A stretch of DNA of 64,000 bases from Pohlia nutans (Eukaryota; Streptophyta; Bryopsida; Bryales; Mniaceae): positions 22,661,001 to 22,725,000 of the forward strand of contig CM040088.1 of the NCBI GenBank assembly GCA_022496805.1, read 5' to 3'. Under the pieces are notes generated by a model that searched no databases, was not told where the DNA came from, and was given only the letters and a program-made list of their open reading frames with translations. Shown one piece after another: positions 10,524-21,475 of this stretch. The position numbers were made by a program, and so were the translations under genes. The stretch's first letter is position 1. Each line of letters opens with the position of its first letter.

Positions 10524-12438
10524 CAGTAGGGGGAAACAATGTTTGGTGTCTTTACATTTCACCTTGGAAAAAAATCAAAGCTGCCATCTTTGAAAGGCCT
10601 CCGAATGCACATAAATTGTCCCCTACCCACCAAATTTGGAGTATAGGTTCATTTATGAGTTGATTACATGTGTGCTAAGTTTCATGGCCTAAAAATTTAC
10701 CAAAATGAAATTAATGCAAATTTATTCACGGGTATGTTTTTTTAAAGGCATCGAGTTAATGTTGACAAAAATATGACACCTCATGCTTCTAAAATTTAAA
10801 ATTCCATCATGCATAATCCTTTAACAGTAATACTTCTCAAAAATATCAACAACCTGTCAATATGAGGCTAAAAAGTCTTTTCATGACCATTTGTTGTTCA
10901 TTTTTGAAAATAGCAGCATTTTCTAAAAATAACATATCCATTAGTAAATTTGCAATAATTCCATATTGATAAATCTTTAGATCATGAAACTTGGCACACA
11001 TGTTCTTTTATGAGTTAACCCCTAAATTTCCTTGTGTTTTTGGGAGCTTGAAACCTCAAAACTGCGATTTTCTACCTCTATGTACTCCCGGGATGTGAAC
11101 CAAGTTTTTTTACTTCTTTTAGAATTCCAACCGTAAGATCTTGTACCTAAGCCTATTCATAGCTACTGTTTCAAAAATTGACCGTTGGATGTTTATCATT
11201 TGCAAGATCATAACATCCAAAGTTTGTGCAAAAGTTTTTGTGGGCATTGTTTGGGAGGCATTGTCTCCATAGTGCAAAGGGGGACTTGAAGATTGTTAGT
11301 CCAAACATTTTGCTCATATTTTTTTCCATGTAGGTAACTAAGTTAGGCACCTCCATGCAAAATTTTAGAGACTCATTATGCTTTTTTGGCCTTCATGCAA
11401 ATTATTTTCCAGAAGAAGGTTCAAAAACCACAATATAGTAAAACTTGGATAACGTTAAAGGTTTTTGGTTTAGTAAAAAAGTGAACGGTGAAAAGTTACA
11501 TCTATGAGTTTGTGAATTTTAGAAAAAAAAAAAATCGAAAAATTCCTAAATCTCAAATTTTGACAATTTTTGAAAGAAAAAAATGTAAAATTACAAAAAA
11601 CTGTGAAGCTTGCTCTTGTAAATTTTGAAGGCTGCCCATGTAAAATTGTTAAAACTTTCAACTTGGATTTTTTTTAAATGTGTGTAGTAGTATTATTATA
11701 AACATATTTCCAAATTAAAAAAAACAAAAAAACCCTTTTTTTTTTTTTTTTTTTTTTGCTGCCCCAGTTGGGCTTGAAAACAAAATTTTGCATAATAAAA
11801 TTCTAAAACTTGAATTTGGCTGCCCAAATTTTACCACATATATTATGTATGTATTACCACACCCACACCAAATTTTAGCCCAAAATACTAAAGTTAAGCC
11901 GGTCTTCTAGGCTGCCCGAAACAGCAAAAAGCCATTTTGGTTTTTAAGGGCCTTTAGGGGTTAAGTACATGGGTGCCAAGTTTTGTGACCTAGAGATTTA
12001 TCAAAATGAAATTATTGCAAATTTACTAACAAGTATGGTATTTTTAAAGAATGCTACAATTTTCAAACATAAACAACAAATGGTCATGAAAAGACTTTTT
12101 AGCCTCATACTAACTGGATGTTGATATTTCTAAGAAATACTATTGTTAAAGGATTATGCATGATGGACTTTTAAATTTTAGAAGCACGAGGTGCCATATT
12201 TTTGTTAACATTAACTTGATGCCCTCAAAAAAACATACATATTAGTAAATTTGCAATAATTTCACTTTGGTAAATCTCTACGACATGAAACTTGACACAC
12301 ATGTAATCAACTTATAAATGAATCTACATTCCAAATTTGGTGACAATTTATGTGTCATTGGAGGCTTTCCAAAGATGGCAAATTTGATTTTTTTTTCCAG
12401 GTGAAATGTAAAACGCTAAACATTGTTTCCCCCTACTG
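10524..12438. mobile_element. Large foldback element with TA flanks, split by a nested insertion
   Basis: The left end CAGTAGGGGGAAACAATG and its exact inverse at the right end are flanked by TA, suggesting a Tc1/mariner-type element. The two arms of roughly 490 bp are inverted copies of each other over nearly their whole length, for example the TTGATTACATGTGTG and CATAAATTGTC blocks. A TTAA element (11,015-11,964) sits at the centre, so the original unit was about 970 bp. No transposase is visible. Confidence 0.75.
11015..11964. mobile_element. TTAA MITE nested in the foldback element
   Basis: It starts TTAACCCCTAAATTTCC and ends with the inverse of TTAACCCCTAAAGGCCC. Length is 950 bp. It lies at the symmetry axis of the host foldback, where DNA could be extruded as a hairpin. 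The interior is AT-rich with long homopolymer runs (poly-T near 11,736-11,757). Confidence 0.75.
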
Positions 12439-12476
12439 TACAATAATAGAAACAATGTCCTCATAGATTAGAGATA

Positions 12477-13145
12477 CATGCCCAAATAGACTCACAACTA
12501 GTCTAGTTCGTCATGTGAGGTCTTCTTATGGGTCTTTTTACTAGTCTACGCATGCGCTATTTTTGCTAATGTTGTTAAATTACATTACAACTCCACCAAC
12601 TTTTTGTAGGCTCTTGCAACTCCTACAATGCTGGCAAAAAACTGATTGAATATGAAGAATATATTTTTCTAATTTTGGAACACAAATGATAAGAGTTCAT
12701 TAGAAGACCGACTCTTCTTAATATTATTTGACAACTTCTCACACACCATGCAAAGAGCCTCAACGATTCTTTGATAGACACAACCAATCTTTTTTTTGTC
12801 CATTTTAAGCAAAATTTATGGTTATAGATTGAAAAGGTACTAAATGATTTTTATGGATGGGTCATTTGTTGTCTCCCGTTGACATGTATTGTAGCAAAGG
12901 GTGTAGAGCTACATCTTCTTTGCTCTAAAATACCCAAAGGTAGTGGAGATCCAAAATGTCTTCTAAAACCCTAAAATTTATGATTTGTTACGATTGGCGG
13001 GAAAACAACATGGATGTTGATCCAACTATACAAATGTGATATTTTTTAATCACCAAAAACACCGCCCGAGTAGACTAGCAAAACTTTAGATCCACGAGAA
13101 GACCTACATGACAAACTAAACTAGTTGTGGGTCTTTTGGGGCATG
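12477..13145. mobile_element. TIR element with CATGCCCAAA ends
   Basis: The left arm from CATGCCCAAATAGAC through the ACTAGTCTAGTTCGTCATG block is repeated inverted at about 13,095-13,145, ending GGGGCATG. Arms are about 90 bp. No transposase is encoded and no clear target duplication was found, so the superfamily is open. Confidence 0.6.
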
Positions 13146-13752
13146 CTTCTTTAGTCTACGCATGTGGTGTTTCTACTTCACTGAATAGCGTATTTAGTGT
13201 CCCGGGACACTATTTTTAAACCCAAACACTATTTAATTTTATGGAGATATATTGTCCTTGTAAGAAAAAAATGAATGTAGTGTTCCAATAAAATGTGGCA
13301 ACTTTATAATAAATATGGCATGTCACCTCATGTCACTCTCATTACTTGGAAATAACATGGCACTCTCAATGAAAGTGGGAATGACAAATGGCTAACTCCT
13401 GTGTAGTGTCAAGGGACACTATTTCTCTTCACCTTTGAATGAATTGCGGTAAAAGACATCAATTCTCCTCGAACAATAAATACGCCATTCATGTAGTGTT
13501 TTGACACTATTTCTTGCTGCCCAAAAACCATCTTTTTACTAATGACTATCATGTTTAGAACGTGTATATTTTAGACAAGAGTCTAAAGTGGTCAATTTTG
13601 AACAAGGGTTGCAATTAGTTGTGGTTACCTTATTGGAGATGCATCACACCGACTCATGTAGAAATCACAAGGAGCAAGTCATGAATAGTGGGGTTCAACA
13701 TTACAAGTCATAAAGAGGCCTTGCATTGCATTGGCAAAACATTCAATAGCCT
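13146..13752. other. Intergenic sequence with GTGTC/GGGACACT palindromes
   Basis: Positions 13,196-13,211 form a perfect 16-bp palindrome, AGTGTCCCGGGACACT. The half-site GGGACACTATTTCT recurs near 13,413 and a diverged form near 13,493. No gene is recognised. Confidence 0.55.
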
Positions 13753-13755
13753 TCA

Positions 13756-14176
13756 GGGGCGGTTTATACTACGGACCAAGAACTCGTCCCATGAATCTCC
13801 AAAATCTGTGATTGGCTCCATCAACTCGTCCCGGGATGACTTGGGTTTACACTACAAGGAAAAAAGAAAAGTGACCAAAGGAGTTGAGGTCCTCAAAAGG
13901 CCTAGAAATAGGCCTAGTGGATAATGTTGAAGGGTCCCCCGGATTTTGTAGTGAGAGAGGGAAAAAGGGTTCTCTCATTGCCGAACGAGGAGACCATGGG
14001 CTTGAAATGCCGTTTTATTATTTTTCTAAGTTCCGGTCCAAGTTCGGTTTACACTTAGTGAGAGGCCCAAGGGCTTTAAAAATTACATTTTTTTGAAGTG
14101 TGACCATGGAAGTGTGACCATGGAATTCATCCATTTTCCTTGGTCACAGCTCTTGGTCAGTAGTGTAAACCGCCCC
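13756..14176. mobile_element. Harbinger-like MITE with TCA duplication
   Basis: Ends are GGGGCGGTTTATACTAC and the inverse of GGGGCGGTTTACACTAC. TCA flanks both sides (13,753-13,755 and 14,177-14,179). The related repeat at 31,140-31,345 carries the uninterrupted site (reverse-strand CCTTCATGCCC), which shows one TCA there and supports the 3-bp duplication. Length is 421 bp. Short open frames inside (13,688-14,096) are fragments of the repeat. Confidence 0.82.
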
Positions 14177-14310
14177 TCATGCCCACTGCTTTTCTTTTAT
14201 CATCACCTTGAGCCTCCACATGTTCAGTTAGCTACTGATGAAGTACTATTAGGTGTGGAATATTCCACACCATCTACTGTAAAGCCGATGCATGCTACTG
14301 AATGTTATGG
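14177..14310. repeat. Dispersed repeat with a 20-bp central palindrome, copy 1
   Basis: Contains the perfect palindrome GGTGTGGAATATTCCACACC and flanking blocks that recur inverted at 31,140-31,345 (for example CACCTTGAG-CTCCAC and GATGAAGTACT). The Harbinger-like element at 13,756 interrupts this repeat. Confidence 0.75.
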
Positions 14311-14595
14311 GCACAAAAGAAATTTACAAATGTACAGGATAAGTAATAATGTTGGTGATGATTATTAGTCTGTTCAGACGTTCAGACCCCAAACACTCAA
14401 GAGTGCAAGCAAAATGGATAGCAGGAAGTGGAGCTCTGCAGAAGAAAAACGTACAATTGGGAAAAAGCTGAAAGAAAACCGGGTCAGAGCCAGACATGAT
14501 GCATGAGTGGGTCTCATCACCTTGACCGTAAAGCACGGGGCAAAAAATTCCTTCATTAAATCGTGCCGGTTATATGCTGGAATGGCACTCTTGAG

Positions 14596-14692
14596 AGGTT
14601 ACGGGTGCCGGCACCATAACCGGTGCCGGGCCGTAACTTTTTAATGCGGGAACTTGCAGGGAACCGCCGGGAACGGCCGGGAACCACCGGAA
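14596..14692. repeat. GC-rich hairpin and 10-bp tandem repeat
   Basis: Positions 14,596-14,636 form a hairpin: GGTTACGGGTGCCGG pairs with CCGGTGCCGGGCCGTAAC-like sequence. At 14,659-14,692 a 10-bp unit of the form GGGAACCGCC is repeated about three times. A frame at 14,623-14,880 across this GC-rich patch has no family resemblance. Confidence 0.7.
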
Positions 14693-14727
14693 AGATAAAG
14701 AAATGGTCTGCCCCTGTGCTTTACGAC

Positions 14728-14846
14728 GGGGGAGGCCCTGAATCACGGGCTGCCCTCGATGGGCAGGCTCTTGGCGCCTCGGCCTACCGGGCTCGACGCC
14801 TCGGGCCCTCCCATCGAGGGAAGCCCTTGATTCAGGGCCTCCCCCC
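14728..14846. mobile_element. GC-rich foldback element (119 bp)
   Basis: The left end GGGGGAGGCCCTGAATCA and the right end TGATTCAGGGCCTCCCCC are exact inverse words, and internal words CCCTCGATGGG and CCCATCGAGGG pair again. It is a long GC-rich hairpin in AT-rich surroundings. The target duplication is not clear. Confidence 0.65.
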
Positions 14847-14870
14847 TTACTTGAAGAATAAATTTAATCT

Positions 14871-15604
14871 TTACACCTAAAGGTTGGGCCTATGACCATG
14901 GAATCATGTTTTATTTGTCACACTCAAATTTTCTACTAAAAATAATACCAGAATTCAAATTTACATTTTTAGTAGATGAAGTCACATGTCTACTACAAAA
15001 TCATGAATTTTTCATAAATTTTGGTGAAAATTTGAAATTACTATGGTTTTATGAAGTGATTGTAAAGAAAATCTATATCAATTACAAAATGTACTAGAAA
15101 ATTTCGATTTTTTTACCTAAGGTGTAAATTACAATGAAGAAAAGTTTAGTTAATGAAAATCATCCGTGTATCTAAATTTAGAAATTTTGCTACACCTTGG
15201 TGATACCTACTGAACTTGTAACTACAATAAAACACTCAATTTTCAAATTTTTCCAAAAATTCAAAGTGGAGTAGAAACTAGACTTGACAAGCTTCATTTT
15301 TCTAGTTAAGCTCAAATGCAATGGAACTCATTTTCATGGCCTAAATTTAGTTTAAGTAGAACAAGCAAAAAAATTCAAAATACAGTACTCGGTGAATCGT
15401 TTTTACGACTCTTTTTGTAGTTGGGACCCCATGTAAAATCTAAAAATAGCTTTAATGATTTGAATTTAACTTGAAGGGGTGGCATTACCAAGCAGAGCCC
15501 TTCACATAAAGAATTGGATGGAAATCATCCACGTAGCAGTTAGAATTGAACAGTCAACTTCATTCATAAGCCATTTTTTGGTCTCGGCGACGTTTAGGGG
15601 TTAA
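14871..15604. mobile_element. Possible degraded TTAA element
   Basis: The right end is clear: GACGTTTAGGGG followed by TTAA at 15,601. The proposed left end near 14,871 (TTACACCTAAAGGTTGGGCC) is diverged, so the boundary is uncertain. No gene is seen. Confidence 0.35.
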
Positions 15605-15669
15605 ACAGACCATTGTAAAACCATCATGAGAAGTACGATGAAATAATAACAATAATAACCCTGGTCTTA

Positions 15670-16219
15670 CATAGCATAATGGAGCAATGGGAGCCAACAC
15701 CCTCATTAGAGGAAATTTGAGGCCTCTAGAAGGCCCTGAATTCTCATGCACAAAAATTAATAAAAATAAACAAATAAATAAATAATCAAATAAATTTATT
15801 TTTAAAATAAAATATGATGTGGATCTGATGTGGTTGCCTCTCGGCCACGTCAGACTAGAAATTCAATTTTTAATATTTTTTATACTTATTTTTTATTTTT
15901 TATTTTTACAAATTTTAATAATATTTAATAATATTTTCTTTGAAAATATTTTTTATAAAAATAATATTTTCTTAGAAAATATTAGGATTTTAGCATGAGT
16001 TTTGAAATGGCCCTTTGGAGGCTTTAGATCTCTTCTAATGTTTGAACAATTTAGTAACAATTAGAAACTAAGTTTACATGACAGTAACATGGTAGTCTCA
16101 AAATTCATGGAATATAAATGGCATTCCTTTATAACTTATAAAATTGAATCTAACTAAATATTCCTCTTTTGATTCAATTTTCAAAAGGGTGCTCCATTAC
16201 ATTGTTCTATTATGCTATG
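15670..16219. mobile_element. MITE with CATAGCATAAT ends and TA flanks
   Basis: The left end CATAGCATAATGGAGCAATG and the inverse of the right end, CATAGCATAATAGAACAATG, match at most positions. TA lies on both sides (15,668-15,669 and 16,220-16,221). Length is 550 bp. Its right half recurs at 54,782-55,190 and 57,490-57,665. Confidence 0.75.
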
Positions 16220-16646
16220 TAGGAAATTATCGTGAATGAAGAGTTTGTTGGAGGTAGTTCGTCTAACTATGCCTCAAGGGCACAAAGTAACAAGTACATT
16301 GCATCTCAAGCAAATGGGCTAGAAAATTACATTGGTTGCTTTGTTCAAACCAAACTTCGTCTTTGCGCTAATACATGTATAGCTACCATTGTTGCCACAA
16401 CTAAAACAATCCAACCATTCGTATTTTATGTTTTTTAAGAGGCCATTTTGGTAATTTTATGTATTACCAACGATAATATACTTTGAAATTCCATTGTCCT
16501 TCATTGGTAGGTCTAATTATTCTAAAAATAAAACAGTGCATACTCTTTTGTCGAGGATTTTTTGGTGGCACTAAAATATTGTAGTCAGCTCTATGATCAC
16601 AAAATTTATAACAAGATGCTAAAATAAATTGAATACAACACTTACC
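16220..16646. other. Intergenic sequence
   Basis: A short motif resembling GTGAATGAAGAGTTTGTTGG recurs near 10,438, 19,977 and 60,920, suggesting fragments of an old repeat. A 68-residue frame at 16,232-16,438 starts in this motif and is not supported as a gene. Confidence 0.4.
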
Positions 16647-17242
16647 TTAACCCCTAAATGCCCAGAACCCTCTTCAGATTTGGAGAATTACAAAAACGTC
16701 TTATAAAATGCAACTAAGAGGGACATTTTGAACTTGATATATGAATAAAAGTTGTACATTATGAATTTTAGATTCTATTTGTATGTTAAGATTTATGATT
16801 GTTATCACCAATATTTTTGTATAAAATTTGAAATTCAAAATTCAAAAGTATTTTGTAATTCAATTACGACTAAGATATGAACAATTTGTGGATGAAGTTT
16901 GTTGCAATGGGTTAAAATGTAATACTCTATGCATAGTGATATTTGGAGATTTTTTGGTTGCTTAATTTTATGAGTTGAATTTTTCAAGAGCACTTTTGAA
17001 CACTTTTGAACTAAGATCTTAAATTTTTTGGTGAATTACTACAACATGAAATGAGGCATAAAAAAATCAAAGACCATCCCCTTTCTAATCGGTTCAGACA
17101 TGCGTGAAGCTAACTTCCCATAGAGCTTCCCATAATATCTATAGTAAAAAATCCACACTCCCAAAAGTGCAACACGGAAGAGCTAACGTGGATGAAATAT
17201 GTACATTGTTCAAAAAATGACGCTTGGGCAGTTAAAGATTAA
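16647..17242. mobile_element. TTAA MITE, subgroup C, copy 1
   Basis: The left end is TTAACCCCTAAATGCCCAG; the right end is a diverged inverse ending in TTAA, which is shared with the next element. It is an inverted relative of 17,239-17,817 and also matches 54,638-55,565 (for example the GTTGTACATTATGAATTTTA block). Confidence 0.75.
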
Positions 17243-17817
17243 CCCCTAAATGTTCAACCATGCATTTTTTGCATGATGTACATAATCAAACTTCGTTTTC
17301 TCATCCATCATGCATTATTTGCAGTGTGAATGTTTTACTACAAATTATTTGGGAAGTTAGCTTCATGTATGTGTAATCCGATTAGAAAGGGGACGATTTG
17401 TGATATTTTTATGCCTCATTTCATGTTGTAGTGATTCATCAAAAACTTCTAAGATCTTAGTTCAAAAGTGCTCTTGAAAGAATCAACTTATAAAATTAAG
17501 CAAGGTCCACAAAATCTTCAAACATCACTACGTTAGAGTATTACATTTCAACCCATCAAAACAAGTTTCATCCACAAATTGTCAATATCTTATTTGAAAT
17601 CAATTTACAAAAGAATTTTGAATTTTAAGTTTCAAAATTTTATACAAAATATTGGTGATAACAATCAAAAATCTAACCGTATGGATAGAATCTAAAATTT
17701 ATAACGTATAACATTCATTCATACATCGAGTTAAAAAATATCCCTTTCAGTTGCATTTTATAATGCATCTTTGCTATTCTTCAAATCTGGAGAGGATTGA
17801 GGACCTCTAGGGGTTAA
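17239..17817. mobile_element. TTAA MITE, subgroup C, copy 2 (inverted, abutting)
   Basis: It starts in the TTAA at 17,239-17,242 and ends CTCTAGGGGTTAA. The two copies lie tail to tail around a single TTAA, so 16,647-17,817 is one palindrome of about 1.17 kb. Confidence 0.75.
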
Positions 17818-20327
17818 TGCATTGCTACTGTTTTACTACGTTAGGGTTTCAATGCAAGCTTTTTCATGGGGTTGTTGCACTACGGTTTTAGGACACCAGG
17901 GTTTTAGTGTGGGTTTCTTCGTGGATTTGCTGCACTCCGTTTTCTTGTGCTAGGATTTCGTGCAAGTTTCTTCGTGGAATTGCGGCTGTAGTAGCGGTGC
18001 TCGTCAAAATGCGTATAGTTTCACAACATGTATACCACGATTCTCTTGTTTGCAAATTATCGCTTATGCTATATTTTCAATGGTATCAATGGGTTTAGGG
18101 GCATTGGGTGGAAGGGTATTTGGGGCGAGGGAAAGATCTTCATAATGGCGACAAAGATCAAATTTTTTTTATTGGAAAATGAAAGAGACGAGCCTGAGTT
18201 CATTAGACTGATAGACATTGAGGAAGGAAGTCTTTTGCGCAACTACAGGTAAAACTAGAAGAGGTGGGTGGTATTGAGTGGTCGTTTCAATTTTGGATGC
18301 GAGCGAGTTGTGAAGAATTCGACCTATATTAAAGAGGTTGTGGCATCTCCTGTGATGATCGTCCCTCAATTTTGACAAGGGACTTATAAGTAGGCATTTC
18401 AAATTGTCTTCACGTTTTGAGTAAGAACATGTGCAACTGTGTTTGTGAACACATTATGGACGCATTAGTAATGCTGAAGTGGTTTGTTTTGGGGTTTGTG
18501 GATTTCTTTCAATGTATCGGTGAAACAATTAAATATGCTATTACCAATGGGATTAAACATGTAACCAATTCTATAAATAACATGTTGTTTTTTGTATACA
18601 CGGTATAAATCTTGTTGAGTGATGAATTCCGTTCCTAATGTTGTAGTACAAGGCTACTGCAGTTCAAGGAAAATTCAAATTTTTTTAGATAATGTAGGGT
18701 CTCAAATATTATGAAGATTTTAATTTATAATTACACATAGGTGGCAAAAAATTGAAAAAAATTAAAATTATTAAAAAATATAGGGTCCACTAAAATGCAA
18801 AAATGAGGTAAATAGCTTTCCAACAAACATGTGTTGTACTCCCATGTATCCCAAAGAATACATTAGGTGACTTCCCTGTGATTTTTGATCCTAAACTTTG
18901 TTTGTTACACCTCATTGCGCTTTTCATTGTTAAATTCTTTGACATTGATATAGCACTAGATGATTCCATTCTCCTCCTTTTGCAATTCATGATTTTTTTT
19001 TGATGGAAAGTGTTGTAATTTGTACTTGGGTAAGTTGTTTGCAAAAATCTTCAATTTGTATGAATCTTGATTGTTTTCATTAATATTTTCTACACTATTC
19101 AATATTTTCTGAAAATTTCAATAAATTTTATTTTAAATTATTGATTGATTACTTTTTAACGAATCTGACTATAGCGTAGAATATCTTGTATTCTAATAGC
19201 ACAATGTGTCTTCAAATCGATTATACTTAGCTTATTTTATTTAATGCATATTCTTGTGCATTCTTATTTGTAAGGGACCTCGTAAGGGACATCAAACTTC
19301 ACTTTGTGAAATAACATATCACGGAAAAATATATTGCATAACATAATCCAAATTCTTTTTATGCAATTCAATTATGTACTTTTCAAGGTCATGTTATTAT
19401 AACTCTAATTTATGATTTTTTTGATAACAAGACTATGATTTATGTCACTATCACAATCACAATGGCTCAATCATATTCAAATTCCATTTTTGACTATTTT
19501 CTTTATTTTGTGTAATTTTCAACTAGAGAGTTATTTTAAAGTTCAACATCTCTCATTGTGTAGGTCTAATTCTCTTGAAAGAATGAGATTTCATAGGGTC
19601 AAAAATTGTATGAATGTTATGTCTTCTTAATTGCAAAAAACATAAATAAATAAATTTTTATTAGTAGGTAAGAAAAAGAAGAAGAACGATGAGTCCAAAG
19701 GGTTTATTGTAAATAAAGTGTCATTTCCTGTGACTTCCGATGCCTACGTACTTTTCTATATGGGGAATAGACCCTTTCTTACGTTTATTGGTAGGCAAGG
19801 CAAAAGATTTGTATTGGTTTTTGCATTGGAATAAATATCCAAAGTTTGAATGAGATGGAGAACGAGAGAAAAGAAACCTGAAAATATCATTGCAGTTACC
19901 ACAATAGTGACTATAGCAAAAATCAATCAACCAAAAATACAAGAGAGAGAGAAACTCTGGTCCGAAGGGTTAACATGAATGAAAAGTCTGTTGGGAGAAA
20001 TGCTGCCAAGACGAAGTTTGCGCGTGCCAAAAATACAACAATGCTACTCCCTCTCATAACATTCAGTAGTATTCAACCCCTTTGCCTTTTCATCTATCTA
20101 GTAATTTGTAATGCATCATGTGATTTCCATCCATATAGTGCATTAAGTGTAGCCTTTTAATTTTGCAGAGAGTGGGGAGGGTGGGAAAGGAAGCAAGAAG
20201 GTCATAAATCATTATCAATGGAGGGACAAAAGAAGTGGTACATTGTTCAAGATTTTTTTAAAATTCTGGTTGCCCATTTTCTATTGGTTAACCATGCACC
20301 ATAACATTCTTGGTTTAAAGTATTATT
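17818..20327. other. Intergenic sequence without a recognised gene
   Basis: Short open frames (for example 17,907-18,252, 18,417-18,608, 18,790-19,044) have no recognisable domains or splice structure. A repeat-derived motif (GAATGAAAAGTCTGTTGGG) occurs at 19,977 next to an AAGGGTTAA word that could be a lone TTAA-element end. Confidence 0.45.
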
Positions 20328-20525
20328 ACTTATAATGTTGCTCTCTTTAAAAGTGAGGAACACGTGGGGATGCATGGTTACCTTCCCTTCTAGTTTTCCA
20401 AAACCTCCATCTGTAAGAAAACATGGGTAGCTATTGGTTGTTCTAGGATGATAATGCAGAATATGCTGTACATTCTCCTCAAGAGCAAGACAAAGCTAGT
20501 GAAGGCTACTGAATGTTATAAAAAG
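20328..20525. repeat. Dispersed repeat fragment (TAACATTCAGTAGCC end)
   Basis: Similar to 35,008-35,260 in inverted orientation. Both carry an end resembling TAACATTCAGTAGCCTTCA followed by the AGAATATGC-TATT-CTC region. No target duplication was established. Confidence 0.5.
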
Positions 20526-20579
20526 CTCGTGAGAACATTGCTTCTAGTTCTCAAAGGTGCTTTTTCATTTTGGAACAAG

Positions 20580-20800
20580 GCAAGTAAGGCAAGTGCAGCT
20601 TGATACAAGGCTGTGTAGAATTAGAGTGGGTGGGGTCCAATTGAATTTGAAACCACAAAAACATGATTAAAATGTCATTGTAGCTACCCACAGCAACCAT
20701 AGCAAGAATCAACAACCGAAGAATACAATAACACCACAAGGGCTAGTGCAGCTTGATGCAAGGCTTGTGTAGAATTAGAGTGGGCAGGTTCAGTTCTACC
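20580..20800. repeat. Direct duplication of a ~60-bp segment
   Basis: The block GCAGCTTGATACAAGGCT-GTGTAGAATTAGAGTGGG-like occurs at about 20,596 and again at about 20,747. Confidence 0.7.
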
Positions 20801-20814
20801 TGAAAATGACTGGC

Positions 20815-21475
20815 CGCCTAGTGTGGGTCCGCCAGTCCAAGTCTCCAACCTCGGCGAACCACAGCAGCGCACACGTACCGTGGATGAGATCATGATGAAG
20901 AACGTACATTCGTCCGGAAATGTGAGAATACTGCGGCTACGGTATTAGTCTGGGCGTACAATCATACAGTATGAGAGTACGAGTGTCCGCTGGTCCACGT
21001 CTGAAAACGAGGTCCCATGGATGAGATCAGGATGAAGAACGTACATTCGTCTGAAAAATGAGAATAGTACAGGTTTGTTATTAGTCTAGGCGTATGATTG
21101 TATGAGGTCTTATTATACAATAGGAGAGTGGATCTGCTTGGTCCCACGAATGAGATCAGGATGACGAACGTACATTCATCCGAAAAGTGAGAATATTGCG
21201 GGCATGGTATCATACAGTACGTCGGCGAACGATGTCCCATGGATGAGATCAGGATGAAGAACGTCGTGTGGAGAAGTGAGAATAGTGCAGGTACGGTATT
21301 AGTGTGGGCATATGACGTATCATGTAGTAGGAGAGTGGGTCCGCTGGTCCAAGTCTCCGACAGTTCCGTGGATGAGATCAGGATGAATAACGGACATTCG
21401 TCCATAAAAATGTGAGAATAGTGTGGGTAGGTTATTAGGCTGGGCGTATGATTGTGGGATACAGTAGAGTCTCCT
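20815..21475 (+). repeat. Tandem array of ~130-bp units upstream of the receptor kinase gene
   Basis: The word GATGAGATCAGGATGAAGAA, with small changes, begins at 20,883, 21,020, 21,149, 21,242 and 21,371, giving steps of 137, 129, 93 and 129 bp. Units continue through a GTGAGAATAGTGCGGGTA-like block, a TGGGCGTATGAT block and GTCCGCTGGTCC. The long minus-strand frame at 20,962-21,726 follows the repetition and is probably not a gene. The array ends about 2.65 kb before the kinase start codon and may lie in or next to its promoter. Confidence 0.85.

Noticed and set aside
10167..10539. Poly-Asn/poly-Ile/poly-Leu proteins on both strands
   Set aside because: They are translations of the (AAT)n/(ATT)n microsatellite.
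13688..14368. Three overlapping short frames
   Set aside because: They cover the Harbinger-like MITE and the repeat it interrupts.
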